Shown here piece by piece: positions 1 through 8,434 of a DNA stretch of 64,000 nucleotides. Within the stretch, counting starts at the first letter, position 1, and each line of letters starts with the position of its first letter. The stretch spans positions 62,001-126,000 of the forward strand of contig NZ_JABGNA010000004.1 of assembly GCF_013149275.1 (NCBI RefSeq), in the 5' to 3' direction. The DNA comes from Mucilaginibacter sp. SG564 (GTDB lineage Bacteria > Bacteroidota > Bacteroidia > Sphingobacteriales > Sphingobacteriaceae). A program made the position numbers and the translations under genes. Under the pieces are notes generated by a model. It was given only the letters and a program-made list of their open reading frames with translations. It did no database searches and was not told where the DNA came from.

Positions 1-1121
1 CGGCAGAAATATATCTTAAAAGTAAACTTGACGAAAGGCAATCATCGGGTATTTACCGGACATTAAAGTCCGAGAACGAGCTTCTTGACTTCTGTTCTAA
101 TGATTATCTTGGTTTTGCCCGATCTGCCGTTTTAAAAAACAGTATTGATCAGGAAATACAAAATCACCCACGTAGTTTAAACGGATCAACCGGATCGCGG
201 TTATTATCAGGTAACTTAAAATATGCTGAAGATCTGGAAAAAAGCATTGCCGCGCATCATCAGTATGCGGCGGGTCTTCTTTTCAATTCGGGATATGATG
301 CTAACATTGGTCTGCTATCATCACTAGCTCAACGGGGTGATACTATTATTTTGGATGAATTGATTCACGCCTCGGCTATTGATGGCGCCCGGCTAAGCTA
401 CGCCAATCGTTATAGTTTCAAACATAATGATATTGAAAGCCTGGAGGCCAAACTAAAACTGGCTAAAGGAAATTGTTATGTTGTAATAGAAAGTGTTTAC
501 TCCATGGACGGAGACACTCCCCCACTATTGGATATATTGAATATCACCGAAAAATATGGCGCTCATTTAATTGTTGATGAAGCTCATGCAGTTGGTCTAT
601 ATCCTAAAGGCCTGATAGCTGACCTCGGCTTGCAAAACAGGGTCTTCGCATCGTTGGCTACATTTGGCAAAGCACTGGGCAGTCATGGGGCAATTGTATT
701 AGGCAGCGATACATTAAGACAATACCTCGTCAACTTTGCTCGTTCTTTTATTTATACCACGGCGGCTTCCTTTCATCAGCTGGCGGCGGTAAAAATGGCA
801 TACCAGTTATTAAATGGTGCAGAACAGGAGATTTCCACTCTCAAAAACAACATCAAATTATTTAAAGAACAGATCAGCCTCGAAAGCTTATACTTATTAT
901 TGAACAGCGACAGTCCTGTTCAATGTATCGTACTAAAAAGTAACAACAAAGCCCGTGACATGGCAAACATTTTACAAAATAAAGGATTTGATGTAAGAGC
1001 TATACTAAGCCCCACCGTTGCGGCCGGAACAGAAAGGGTAAGGATATGTCTGCACTCGTTTAATACAGCCGATGAGATAAACAAACTTGCCACCATTATT
1101 AATCAGTTTATAAATGTCTGA
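1..1121 (+). CDS. bioF: 8-amino-7-oxononanoate synthase (BioF), 5' end cut by window
   Basis: PLP enzyme of biotin synthesis that condenses pimeloyl-ACP or -CoA with L-alanine to give 8-amino-7-oxononanoate in the cytoplasm. The frame is open from base 3, with 372 codons visible. Since the family is about 380 residues, only a few N-terminal residues are missing. Visible motifs, numbered from the first visible codon: VDEAHAVG at about 191-198, whose Asp binds the PLP ring nitrogen, and TFGKALG with the Schiff-base lysine at about 223. The stop overlaps the bioD start by 8 bases, so the two are probably translationally coupled. An in-frame ATG at 351 is internal and not the true start. Confidence 0.95.
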   Translation, partial: AEIYLKSKLDERQSSGIYRTLKSENELLDFCSNDYLGFARSAVLKNSIDQEIQNHPRSLNGSTGSRLLSGNLKYAEDLEKSIAAHHQYAAGLLFNSGYDANIGLLSSLAQRGDTIILDELIHASAIDGARLSYANRYSFKHNDIESLEAKLKLAKGNCYVVIESVYSMDGDTPPLLDILNITEKYGAHLIVDEAHAVGLYPKGLIADLGLQNRVFASLATFGKALGSHGAIVLGSDTLRQYLVNFARSFIYTTAASFHQLAAVKMAYQLLNGAEQEISTLKNNIKLFKEQISLESLYLLLNSDSPVQCIVLKSNNKARDMANILQNKGFDVRAILSPTVAAGTERVRICLHSFNTADEINKLATIINQFINV

Positions 1122-1731
1122 TAAACAACCCATATTCATTACTGGTATAGGCACCGGAGTTGGTAAAACTATTATTTCGGCTATCATAACAGAAAAATTA
1201 AAGGCCGACTACTGGAAACCTATACAATCTGGCGATCTGGATAACAGCGATACACTAAAGGTGCAAAATCTTGTATCCAACAAAGCTACGCGTTTCTATC
1301 CCGAAGCTTACCGGCTAACACAGCCCTTTTCACCGCACAAATCGGCAGCTATTGATAAAATAGTAATAAACATTCAAAATATCGCTCCGCCACAAACCAA
1401 TAACCAATTAGTCATTGAAGGGGCGGGCGGCCTGATGGTACCATTGAATGATAATATACTGATTGTTGACCTCATCAAACAATTAAAAGCACAGGTAATA
1501 CTGGTATCACAAAATTACCTGGGTAGTATCAACCATACATTGCTATCACTTAGTATGCTTAAACAATACGATATACCGGTAATGGGCATCGTATTTAATG
1601 GTGATAAGGACATTTACTCAAAAACATTCATCCTCAATTATTCCGGGGTAACAGAGCTGGGGCATGTACCCTCTTTTGATAACATCAATCCCAAAGCAAT
1701 TATTGAAGCGGGAACTTATATCACTTTATAA
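1114..1731 (+). CDS. bioD: ATP-dependent dethiobiotin synthetase (BioD)
   Basis: Closes the ureido ring of 7,8-diaminononanoate using CO2 and ATP, giving dethiobiotin, the next-to-last step of biotin synthesis. The P-loop GIGTGVGKT spans residues 11-19. A KPIQSGD substrate/phosphate loop lies near residue 36, and the EGAGG motif near 109 is diagnostic of the family. The 205 residues are normal for a bacterial BioD. It overlaps the end of bioF by 8 bases in another frame, so it belongs to a bio operon that starts left of the window. The bioA and bioB genes are not visible here. Confidence 0.95.
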   Translation: MSDKQPIFITGIGTGVGKTIISAIITEKLKADYWKPIQSGDLDNSDTLKVQNLVSNKATRFYPEAYRLTQPFSPHKSAAIDKIVINIQNIAPPQTNNQLVIEGAGGLMVPLNDNILIVDLIKQLKAQVILVSQNYLGSINHTLLSLSMLKQYDIPVMGIVFNGDKDIYSKTFILNYSGVTELGHVPSFDNINPKAIIEAGTYITL

Positions 1732-1796
1732 TAAGACAATATTTTGCCAAACAAATAATTTGCACCAACTTAGTTTTTAGGATATAAGCACATACG

Positions 1797-2702
1797 ATGA
1801 AAAATATTACCGTAATAGGCTCAGGAACAATGGGCAATGGCATAGCGCACACTTTTGCCCAACATGGCTTTAAAGTGTCATTAGTTGATATTAATACAGA
1901 TGCTTTGAATAAGGCTGTACAAACTATCACTAATAACCTTGATCGTCAATTAAAAAAAGGAACCATTAACGAACAGTTAAAAACCGACACGCTTGGTCGT
2001 ATCAAAACCTTTACTGACCTGCCATCTGGAGCTGCAAATGCGGATCTTGTAATAGAGGCTGCTACCGAAAATCAGGAAATCAAACTGGAGCTATTTAAAC
2101 AGCTCAGTAATATTTGTAGTGATAAAGTGATTCTTGCCTCCAATACATCATCCATATCCATTACACAAATTGCCGCGGTTACCAAAAATCCGGGCAATGT
2201 GATCGGTATGCACTTTATGAACCCGGTACCGATAATGAAGCTAGTAGAGGTGATCAGAGGCTACGCCACCACCGATGAGGTTACACAAACTGTGATGCAG
2301 CTATCCAAAGCTTTGGGTAAAGATCCGGTTGAGGTAAATGACTACCCAGGATTTGTAGCCAACCGCATCCTAATGCCGATGATTAACGAAGCTATTTATA
2401 CGCTGTATGAAGGAGTTGCCGGGGTTGAAGAGATTGACACCGTAATGAAGTTGGGTATGGCCCACCCAATGGGGCCCTTACAATTGGCTGATTTTATTGG
2501 CCTTGATGTTTGCCTCGCCATTCTAAAAGTACTGTATACTGGTTTTGGCAATCAGAAATACGCGCCATGCCCCTTGCTGATGAACATGGTAACTGCAGGC
2601 CATCTGGGTGCAAAATCGGGTAGCGGTTTTTACAAGTATACAGCCGGCAGTAAGGAATTGATTATAGCCGACAAATTCACCAAAAATTCATTAAACCTAT
2701 AA
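1797..2702 (+). CDS. 3-hydroxyacyl-CoA (3-hydroxybutyryl-CoA) dehydrogenase
   Basis: Stand-alone NAD(P)-dependent dehydrogenase of the 3HCDH family that interconverts 3-hydroxyacyl-CoA and 3-ketoacyl-CoA, probably for short-chain substrates in beta-oxidation or butanoate metabolism. The dinucleotide-binding motif GSGTMGNGI is at residues 8-16, SNTSSISI follows near 120, and the catalytic histidine sits in MHFMNPVP near 140. The C-terminal helical domain has FVANRILMPMINEA and the conserved MAHPMGPLQLADFIGLD region. At 301 residues it is slightly longer than the usual 282-295. It follows bioD after a 65-base gap and is probably transcribed independently. Confidence 0.92.
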   Translation: MKNITVIGSGTMGNGIAHTFAQHGFKVSLVDINTDALNKAVQTITNNLDRQLKKGTINEQLKTDTLGRIKTFTDLPSGAANADLVIEAATENQEIKLELFKQLSNICSDKVILASNTSSISITQIAAVTKNPGNVIGMHFMNPVPIMKLVEVIRGYATTDEVTQTVMQLSKALGKDPVEVNDYPGFVANRILMPMINEAIYTLYEGVAGVEEIDTVMKLGMAHPMGPLQLADFIGLDVCLAILKVLYTGFGNQKYAPCPLLMNMVTAGHLGAKSGSGFYKYTAGSKELIIADKFTKNSLNL

Positions 2703-2754
2703 TTATTCCAATGGTCTATAATCTGTAAATATTTCTAATTAAACCATTTTACAG

Positions 2755-3045
2755 ATGAAAAAGATATTGAAAATAGGATTATTATTAGCTTTAACAGGCA
2801 CTTTATTCAGCTCTTGTGCTGCAGATTATTATGTTGCAGAACGTCCGGTCGAACCCGTTTATGTACGTCCTGTAGCTCCATATGCCGGGGCATATTGGGT
2901 GCCCGGTGAATGGGCATGGCGCGGCGGAAGATATGCTTATATTAACGGCTACTATGTTCACCCGCGTCCTGGTCGTGTTTATGTGCAGGGATATTGGCAC
3001 CCGGTTCATCGTGGCTATGCATGGCACAGAGGATATTGGAGATAA
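2755..3045 (+). CDS. Small YXWGXW-type repeat lipoprotein
   Basis: A 96-residue envelope lipoprotein. The N-terminus is a lipoprotein signal peptide (MKKILKIG, a hydrophobic stretch, then the lipobox LFSSC with the lipidated Cys near 21). The mature part is short and very rich in Tyr, Trp, Arg, Pro and Gly, with repeated units such as WVPGEWAWRGGRYAY and YVQGYWHPVHRGYAWH. This matches the YXWGXW repeat proteins common in Bacteroidota, whose function is not established. It has its own spacer and may be monocistronic. A hairpin 14 bases after the stop may end the message. Confidence 0.8.
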   Translation: MKKILKIGLLLALTGTLFSSCAADYYVAERPVEPVYVRPVAPYAGAYWVPGEWAWRGGRYAYINGYYVHPRPGRVYVQGYWHPVHRGYAWHRGYWR

Positions 3046-3058
3046 GCTACAAATATGT

Positions 3059-3105
3059 AGATGTGCAAATGATGGGTAAATAATCGTTTACTCATTTGCA
3101 CATCT
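3059..3105. repeat. Palindromic word repeat, AGATGTGCA family, copy 1
   Basis: Perfect 14-bp arms (AGATGTGCAAATGA at 3059-3072 and its complement at 3092-3105) enclose a second pairing, GTAAA/TTTAC. The same words (GATGTGCA, CGCACAT) continue to 3128, next to the argS stop. Related word repeats occur at 32518-32590 and 46218-46343. The hairpin lies between the convergent ends of the lipoprotein gene and argS, so it could serve as a two-way terminator. Confidence 0.75.
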
Positions 3106-3131
3106 GCATACCCGCACATTTACACATCAAA

Positions 3132-4898
3132 CTACATCCGCTCGGGTACGTCAATACCCAACAGGTTCATGGCCTTGCTAATCACTTTGGCCGATGATGC
3201 CGATAACTGCAAGCGGAACTGCTTTGATATCTCGTCCTCAGCTTGGATAATCGATTTTTCATGATAAAATTTATTGTACACCTTAGCCAATTCATAAACA
3301 TAGTTGGCTATAACTGCTGGACTATAATCATTAGCCGCTGTATTGATCACATCAGGAAACTGATTTAGCAGCACAATCAAGTCACGTTCCACGCCGGCAA
3401 GTTCAGTTACCTCAATTTTGGTATTCACCTCATAATTTGCCCTGCTCAGTACCGATTTGATACGGGCGTGTGTATATTGAATAAATGGCCCGGTGTGCCC
3501 CTGAAAATCGACAGATTCATTGGGGTCAAACAGCAAGCGCTTCTTCGGATCAACCTTGAGCAGAAAATATTTGAGCGCCCCCATGCCGATAGTATGATAC
3601 AGCTGCAATTTATCAGCCTCGCTAAAACCATCAACTTTACCCATAGCCTCGGTTTGTTCTTTAGCGGTAGCTTCCATTTCGGCCATCAGGTCATCGGCAT
3701 CAACTACGGTACCTTCACGAGACTTCATTTTTCCCGATGGCAGATCGACCATGCCGTATGACAGGTGAAACAAACCATCTGCCCCGGCTTTGCCTAATTT
3801 ACGCAATATGAGGAATAGCACTTTAAAGTGATAGTCCTGTTCGTTACCAACCACGTAGATAGATTTATCCATATGGAAGTCGTTATATTTTAACTGGGCT
3901 GTACCCAAATCCTGGGTGATATAAACCGATGTACCGTCTGACCGTAGTACCAGTTTCTCATCGAGTCCATCGGACGTTAGATCTATCCAAACGGAACCAT
4001 CGGTTTTTTTGAAGAAAACACCTTTTTCAAGCCCCTCTTCTATAATGTCTTTCCCTAAAAGATAAGTATTTGATTCGTAGTAATATTTGTCAAAATCAAC
4101 ACCCAGTTGTTTATAGGTTTCCGCGAAACCGGCATATACCCAACCATTCATGGTTTTCCACAGGTTGATCACCTCACTATCACCAGCCTCCCATTTTTGA
4201 AGCATTTGCTGGGCTTCTTTTATAACAGGGGCATTCTTTTTGGCCTCGTCTTCACTTTGGCCTTCGGCTTTCAGCTCTTCAATCTGGGTTTTATAGGCCT
4301 TATCAAAAAGCACATAGTATTTACCCACCAAATGGTCGCCCTTCATACCCGATGATTCCGGAGTTTCGCCATTGCCAAACATTTGCCAAGCCAACATGGA
4401 TTTACAGATGTGAATACCACGATCATTCACCAGGTTTGCTTTTACTACTTCGTATCCAGCAGCGCCCAATATCTGCGCTACTGAATAACCTAAAAGGTTA
4501 TTACGAATATGGCCCAGGTGTAGTGGCTTGTTGGTGTTTGGTGATGAGTATTCCACCATTACCTTTTGTCCGTTGGGCTTTGCAACAGCAAAATCGTCAG
4601 GTAGTATGCGGTTATATAATTGTCCTATCCAATACTCGTCAGTTACAGAAATATTCAGAAAACCTTTGATCACATTGAATGAGGCAATCTCCTTTACTTC
4701 ATTTTTAAGATACTCACCTATCTCGGCGCCGGTTTGTTCGGGCCCTTTACGCGAAAATTTAGTAAAAGGGAATGTAACTATGGTTATTTGCCCTTCAAAT
4801 TCTTTCCGGGTTTCCTGTAAACTTATAGCAGCCGGGGCTACACCTGTTTGATATAGTTGTTTTATTGCTTTAACAGCCGCCTCAATGATAAAATCCAT
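3132..4898 (-). CDS. argS: Arginine--tRNA ligase
   Basis: Class I aminoacyl-tRNA synthetase that charges tRNA-Arg in the cytoplasm. The 588 residues fit the family. The N-terminal additional domain covers about 1-110. The HIGH-like signature HLGH is at 127-130, followed by IRN. The KMSKS-like loop appears as KMKSREGT near 393, and the DALR anticodon-binding domain begins around FIQYTHARIKSVLSRA near 480. The start ATG at 4898 lies only four bases from a perfect TAATTTTG box, suggesting a very short or leaderless message. It is divergent from the arginine deiminase-family gene. Confidence 0.96.
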   Translation of the reverse strand: MDFIIEAAVKAIKQLYQTGVAPAAISLQETRKEFEGQITIVTFPFTKFSRKGPEQTGAEIGEYLKNEVKEIASFNVIKGFLNISVTDEYWIGQLYNRILPDDFAVAKPNGQKVMVEYSSPNTNKPLHLGHIRNNLLGYSVAQILGAAGYEVVKANLVNDRGIHICKSMLAWQMFGNGETPESSGMKGDHLVGKYYVLFDKAYKTQIEELKAEGQSEDEAKKNAPVIKEAQQMLQKWEAGDSEVINLWKTMNGWVYAGFAETYKQLGVDFDKYYYESNTYLLGKDIIEEGLEKGVFFKKTDGSVWIDLTSDGLDEKLVLRSDGTSVYITQDLGTAQLKYNDFHMDKSIYVVGNEQDYHFKVLFLILRKLGKAGADGLFHLSYGMVDLPSGKMKSREGTVVDADDLMAEMEATAKEQTEAMGKVDGFSEADKLQLYHTIGMGALKYFLLKVDPKKRLLFDPNESVDFQGHTGPFIQYTHARIKSVLSRANYEVNTKIEVTELAGVERDLIVLLNQFPDVINTAANDYSPAVIANYVYELAKVYNKFYHEKSIIQAEDEISKQFRLQLSASSAKVISKAMNLLGIDVPERM

Positions 4899-4902
4899 TT
4901 GG

Positions 4903-4910
4903 CAAAATTA
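4903..4910 (-). promoter_or_regulatory. Candidate -7 box of argS
   Basis: On the minus strand this reads TAATTTTG, a full match to the Bacteroidota -7 consensus TAnnTTTG. Its last base is four nucleotides before the argS ATG. No good -33 TTTG is visible at 17-20 nt, so confidence is limited. Confidence 0.4.
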
Positions 4911-4984
4911 ATTAAATTGCTAATATCCTTGTTATAATAAAATGTTGATTATTCTCAATAGATTTGCTCTTCTCATACCTATTT

Positions 4985-6427
4985 ATGACACTTAAAAACA
5001 ACGATTTTAAAATAGATGTAACCTCCGAAATAGGAACGCTCCGCACCCTACTCATCCATAGCCCCGATAGCGGCCTGGGTAAAGTAGTACCGTCAAAAGC
5101 TCAGGACTGGCTTTTTGAAGACATTGTGCACCTGGACACCATGCGTAAAAACGAATATGATTATTACGTAAAACTGTTGCTTTATTTCTTAGATCAGGAT
5201 AAGATTAAAGGAAAACTGCACCAAGTTGATAATGATACCGAGCGCACGTTTTTTAAACCTGATAACCCAGGCTTTCATGCTTCGGGAAAAGTAATTGAGA
5301 TACAAACTTTACTGGCTGATATTTTAAAACAAGCCGATATCCGCGAAAAACTGGTAGCATCGGTTTGCGCTATTGAAAGCTGCAATTATCGTTTGCAGCA
5401 GCAACTAATAGATACCGACCCTATTGAACTAGCCAAAATTTTCATATCAGGTTCGTTAAGTACCGAAGAGATGATCTTTGCCCCTATACCTAACCTTATT
5501 TTTTCAAGGGATATTGGCATAGCCATCAACAATCATATGCTGTTGAATAAGCCTGCAAAAAAGGCCCGTTTCCGCGAAACGTTACTGGCGCGATACATAT
5601 TTTTTAATCACCCATTATTTGCCGAATACCGCAACAACATTTTGGAGATACCAGAAACCGCCCAGCACTTTTTACGCCCCGGCGAAGACAATCTCGAAAA
5701 AACAACACTTGAAGGTGGTGATGTGATGATGGTAAGTCCGCAGCACCTGGTTATCGGTTGCAGCGAACGCACTTCTATCAGCGGTGCCAATGAGGCCATT
5801 AAACTCTTGTTTGATAACGATGTAGTTAAGAAAGTAACCATTGTAAAAATCCCTCACAAACGCGATTACATGCATATTGATACGGTTTTTACACAGGTTC
5901 GACGCGACACCTGGGTATTGCTGCGCTCACTGGCGGTGGCCGAAGCTCCTATCGAAGAACAGGAACCTATGTCCTGGTTTGCTGATAAAAAACAAAAGGA
6001 GCGGCCAGAAATTGTACAGTTTGAAAAAGATGAAAAGCCAAGATTATTTGCTTGCATTGAAGATCTGTTAGCCGATATCAGTGAAAATGATCTCAAAAGC
6101 GATAATAAAACAAAGTTCATTTATTCGGGCAATAACACTTTTCCGTTTGATGCACGCGAACAATGGACAGATTCCTGCAACCTGCTGGCTATAAAAGAAG
6201 GTGTGGTTTTAGGGTACGACCGTAATGATAAAACAGTTGAGGCTTTTAAACAAAATGGATTTGATGTGATCCGGGTGAACGATCTGCTGCAGAAATTTGA
6301 GTCGGGCGAGCTTGATCCGCAAAAACTGACCAACACTTTAATTTTAATGCCATCGGCAGAACTTTCAAGGGCCCGTGGTGGTTTCCATTGCATGAGCATG
6401 CCGCTTTTAAGGGATAAAATTGTCTGA
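4985..6427 (+). CDS. Arginine deiminase-family protein (amidinotransferase fold)
   Basis: Guanidino-group-modifying enzyme family; the likely reaction is L-arginine to citrulline plus ammonia, inferred from family and context. From the ATG at 4985 it is 480 residues; seven more in-frame codons upstream start at ATG 4964. Visible family motifs are TLEGGDVMMV (Asp), YMHIDTVFTQV (His) and, near the C-terminus, GGFHCMSMPLL with the nucleophilic Cys at about 469. It is about 70 residues longer than a classical ArcA, with extra sequence around EQEPMSWFADKKQKERP. It precedes ctlX and is close to argS and speA. Its stop codon lies inside a 26-bp inverted-repeat arm. Confidence 0.82.
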   Translation: MTLKNNDFKIDVTSEIGTLRTLLIHSPDSGLGKVVPSKAQDWLFEDIVHLDTMRKNEYDYYVKLLLYFLDQDKIKGKLHQVDNDTERTFFKPDNPGFHASGKVIEIQTLLADILKQADIREKLVASVCAIESCNYRLQQQLIDTDPIELAKIFISGSLSTEEMIFAPIPNLIFSRDIGIAINNHMLLNKPAKKARFRETLLARYIFFNHPLFAEYRNNILEIPETAQHFLRPGEDNLEKTTLEGGDVMMVSPQHLVIGCSERTSISGANEAIKLLFDNDVVKKVTIVKIPHKRDYMHIDTVFTQVRRDTWVLLRSLAVAEAPIEEQEPMSWFADKKQKERPEIVQFEKDEKPRLFACIEDLLADISENDLKSDNKTKFIYSGNNTFPFDAREQWTDSCNLLAIKEGVVLGYDRNDKTVEAFKQNGFDVIRVNDLLQKFESGELDPQKLTNTLILMPSAELSRARGGFHCMSMPLLRDKIV

Positions 6428-6514
6428 ATCAGAATTTACAGAATTAAAGGATTTACAGAAGAATACCATAATAATTCTGTTAATTTCCTAATTCTGTAAA
6501 TTCTGATTCAGACA
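6421..6514. repeat. Long palindrome, AATCAGAATTTACAGAATTA family, copy 1
   Basis: Perfect 26-bp arms at 6421-6446 and 6489-6514, with a second imperfect pairing inside (GGATTTACAGAA with TTCTGTTAATTTCC). The left arm contains the last codons and TGA stop of the arginine deiminase-family gene. The right arm ends 15 bases before the ctlX ATG. A diverged copy lies at 52387-52482. It could attenuate or terminate transcription between the two genes. Confidence 0.85.
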
Positions 6515-6528
6515 AAAATTTAAATAAA

Positions 6529-7455
6529 ATGATCAACAACCAATCAACCAATAATATATTAATGATCAGGCCGGTAAGTTTCGGCTTTAACGAACAAACG
6601 GCGGGAAGTAATGCGTTTCAGAACCGTGAAGCAGATCAGCAGGCTGTTCAGGATAAAGCGCTAACCGAGTTTGACGGCTTTGTAAAAGTACTACGAGAAA
6701 ATGGGGTAAAAGTTACTGTAATTGATGATACTCCCCAACCGCATACACCTGATTCTATCTTCCCGAATAACTGGGTATCTTTTCATGCCGATGGTCAGGT
6801 ATTTTTATACCCGATGCAGGCCGAGAATCGCCGGTTGGAGCGCAGGGAAGATATCATTAGCAAACTGGAAGATCGTTTCAAGATAAATCACGTAATAGAT
6901 TTAAGTCGTTTTGAGGATGAAAATAAATTCCTGGAAGGCACAGGCAGCATGGTGCTCGACAGGGAAAACAAAATCGCTTATGCCTGCCTTTCTCCCCGTA
7001 CAGATAAAGAAGTATTTGGGTTGTTTTGTGAACAGGCAGGATATAGGGCCGTTAGTTTTGATGCAGTTGACGAACATGGAAAAGCCATTTACCATACGAA
7101 TGTATTGATGTGTGTGGGTAGTAAATACGTGGTTATTTGTACTGATAGTATTCCTAATCCGCATGAAAAGATAGAAGTTCTGGAATCACTGCGATCAACC
7201 CAAAAAGAAATTATTGAAATATCATTTGAACAGATGAACCGCTTTGCAGGCAATATGCTGGAGGTAAAAAACAAGACTGATGAAACGTTGATCGTGATGT
7301 CGAAAAACGCGTTTGAAGCGCTTTTTGAAGAACAAAAAAGCACACTGCAAAAATATGGCAAACTGGTTTATGCTGATATCAATACTATTGAGACCAATGG
7401 AGGTGGCAGTGCCCGTTGCATGATGGCCGAGGTGCATTTGCCTGTTGCGGAATAA
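6529..7455 (+). CDS. ctlX: Citrulline utilization hydrolase-type amidinotransferase (CtlX)
   Basis: 308 residues of the DDAH/amidinotransferase fold, resembling CtlX, linked in Bacteroidota to arginine/citrulline breakdown. Seen: PDSIFPNNWVSFH near 82, FLEGTGSMVLDR near 137 (acidic ligand), YHTNVLM near 187 (His) and GGGSARCMMAEVHLP at the end, with the nucleophilic Cys at about 297. It follows the arginine deiminase-family gene in the same direction across a palindromic spacer, so sequential action on arginine or citrulline is plausible. The ornithine aminotransferase gene that often accompanies ctlX is not in the window. Confidence 0.85.
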   Translation: MINNQSTNNILMIRPVSFGFNEQTAGSNAFQNREADQQAVQDKALTEFDGFVKVLRENGVKVTVIDDTPQPHTPDSIFPNNWVSFHADGQVFLYPMQAENRRLERREDIISKLEDRFKINHVIDLSRFEDENKFLEGTGSMVLDRENKIAYACLSPRTDKEVFGLFCEQAGYRAVSFDAVDEHGKAIYHTNVLMCVGSKYVVICTDSIPNPHEKIEVLESLRSTQKEIIEISFEQMNRFAGNMLEVKNKTDETLIVMSKNAFEALFEEQKSTLQKYGKLVYADINTIETNGGGSARCMMAEVHLPVAE

Positions 7456-7514
7456 TTGAAATATTTTTAACTACCGAATTAATTGCATCGTAAAACAACA
7501 AACATTTTTTTAAT

Positions 7515-7808
7515 TTATAAACGGTGCCTTAATGGAGTTCGTGGTAAAATTTGAGGCTCAAAATGTTTGCGATTATAACTGGTTTTATCTCTCGCTATCT
7601 CCGCCGTTTTTATACGAGTTTCTTTTAATTGTAATTTCAATAGCTCGTCCTGTATCATTTGCACTTTAAAATACCAAAACATTCCTCCTGTCACAAACAG
7701 GAATATCCCAGCTGCGGTTAATGTTAAAGAAATCCAAAATTCCTTTGCGAGCTTTTTCTCGTAAAACTTTATAGCGTTATCTATATAGTATATCCTTGCG
7801 CTATTCAC
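7515..7808 (-). pseudogene. C-terminal part of a split membrane/coiled-coil protein
   Basis: The GTG-initiated frame gives 97 residues: a charged helix, one membrane segment (ISLTLTAAGIFLFVTGGMFW) and a Lys-rich tail. The same frame stays open upstream to 7991 without an ATG, GTG or TTG, and that extension is coiled-coil-like (VEKALKKLESQIKEVNSA). It overlaps the end of the next upstream ORF, which is one base out of frame. Adding one base to the run of five A/T at 7967-7971 would join both into a 236-residue protein with a membrane helix at each end. I therefore read it as the distal half of a frameshifted gene. A separately translated gene is the alternative. Confidence 0.5.
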
Positions 7809-7951
7809 TTCTTTGATTTGAGATTCTAACTTTTTTAATGCTTTTTCAACCTGAGATACGATACCATTGGAGTTATTGTCAAATTCATTAAAAAAGCCCT
7901 CAAATTGATCTTGTTCTGCTTTCGATTGAATTTTATATTGTTTGAACGCAG

Positions 7952-8224
7952 CTATATTGACTGAAATTTTTGCCAGAACATTCGTGCTTCCCTATTTTCG
8001 TTAAACTTCTCTTTTATTTCAATGAATTTAACGGAGTCTTTATATCGAACATATTTAATTCCCCGCTTAATTGTTTGGAGAGAATCTATGCGATATGCAG
8101 TTGAACCACTGTTATAAGTATTTGAATGTTTATCATTATAATAGATTGAAAAAACAATTAATAATAACCCAAACATAAAAGCGAATTTATACAGGCTATC
8201 AGTTGGTAGTGGCAGGTTGAACAT
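7952..8224 (-). pseudogene. N-terminal part of the same split membrane protein
   Basis: Ninety residues from ATG 8224 (MFNLPLPTDSLYKF); an earlier in-frame ATG at 8248 would add eight. One membrane segment (FAFMFGLLLIVFSIYY) at about 14-30 is followed by a charged region ending in MFWQKFQSI. The family was not recognised. The reading ends in the same stretch where the downstream frame is already open (7952-7991), consistent with a one-base deletion in the A5 run at 7967-7971. It lies in the gap between ctlX and speA, on the opposite strand to both. Confidence 0.5.
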
Positions 8225-8434
8225 ATGGGATAAAGTTTGGTTGCACAACTAATTTAACCAACTTATCATTAAATTCAAATAAACTGATTATCAATTTTTT
8301 GCTCTTAAAATATTAAGCTTAAAGCTCAATAACTGAACTTAACTAAAACATTACATTTAAACTATAAAAATTATCCCAACAATTAGCCGTTAATTCCGTT
8401 TAAAAATCACATTTTTGCCCCAAATTTTTTAAGG

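Noticed and set aside
1005..1187. Short minus-strand ORF across the bioF-bioD overlap
   Set aside because: Antisense to two strongly supported genes, with no features of its own.
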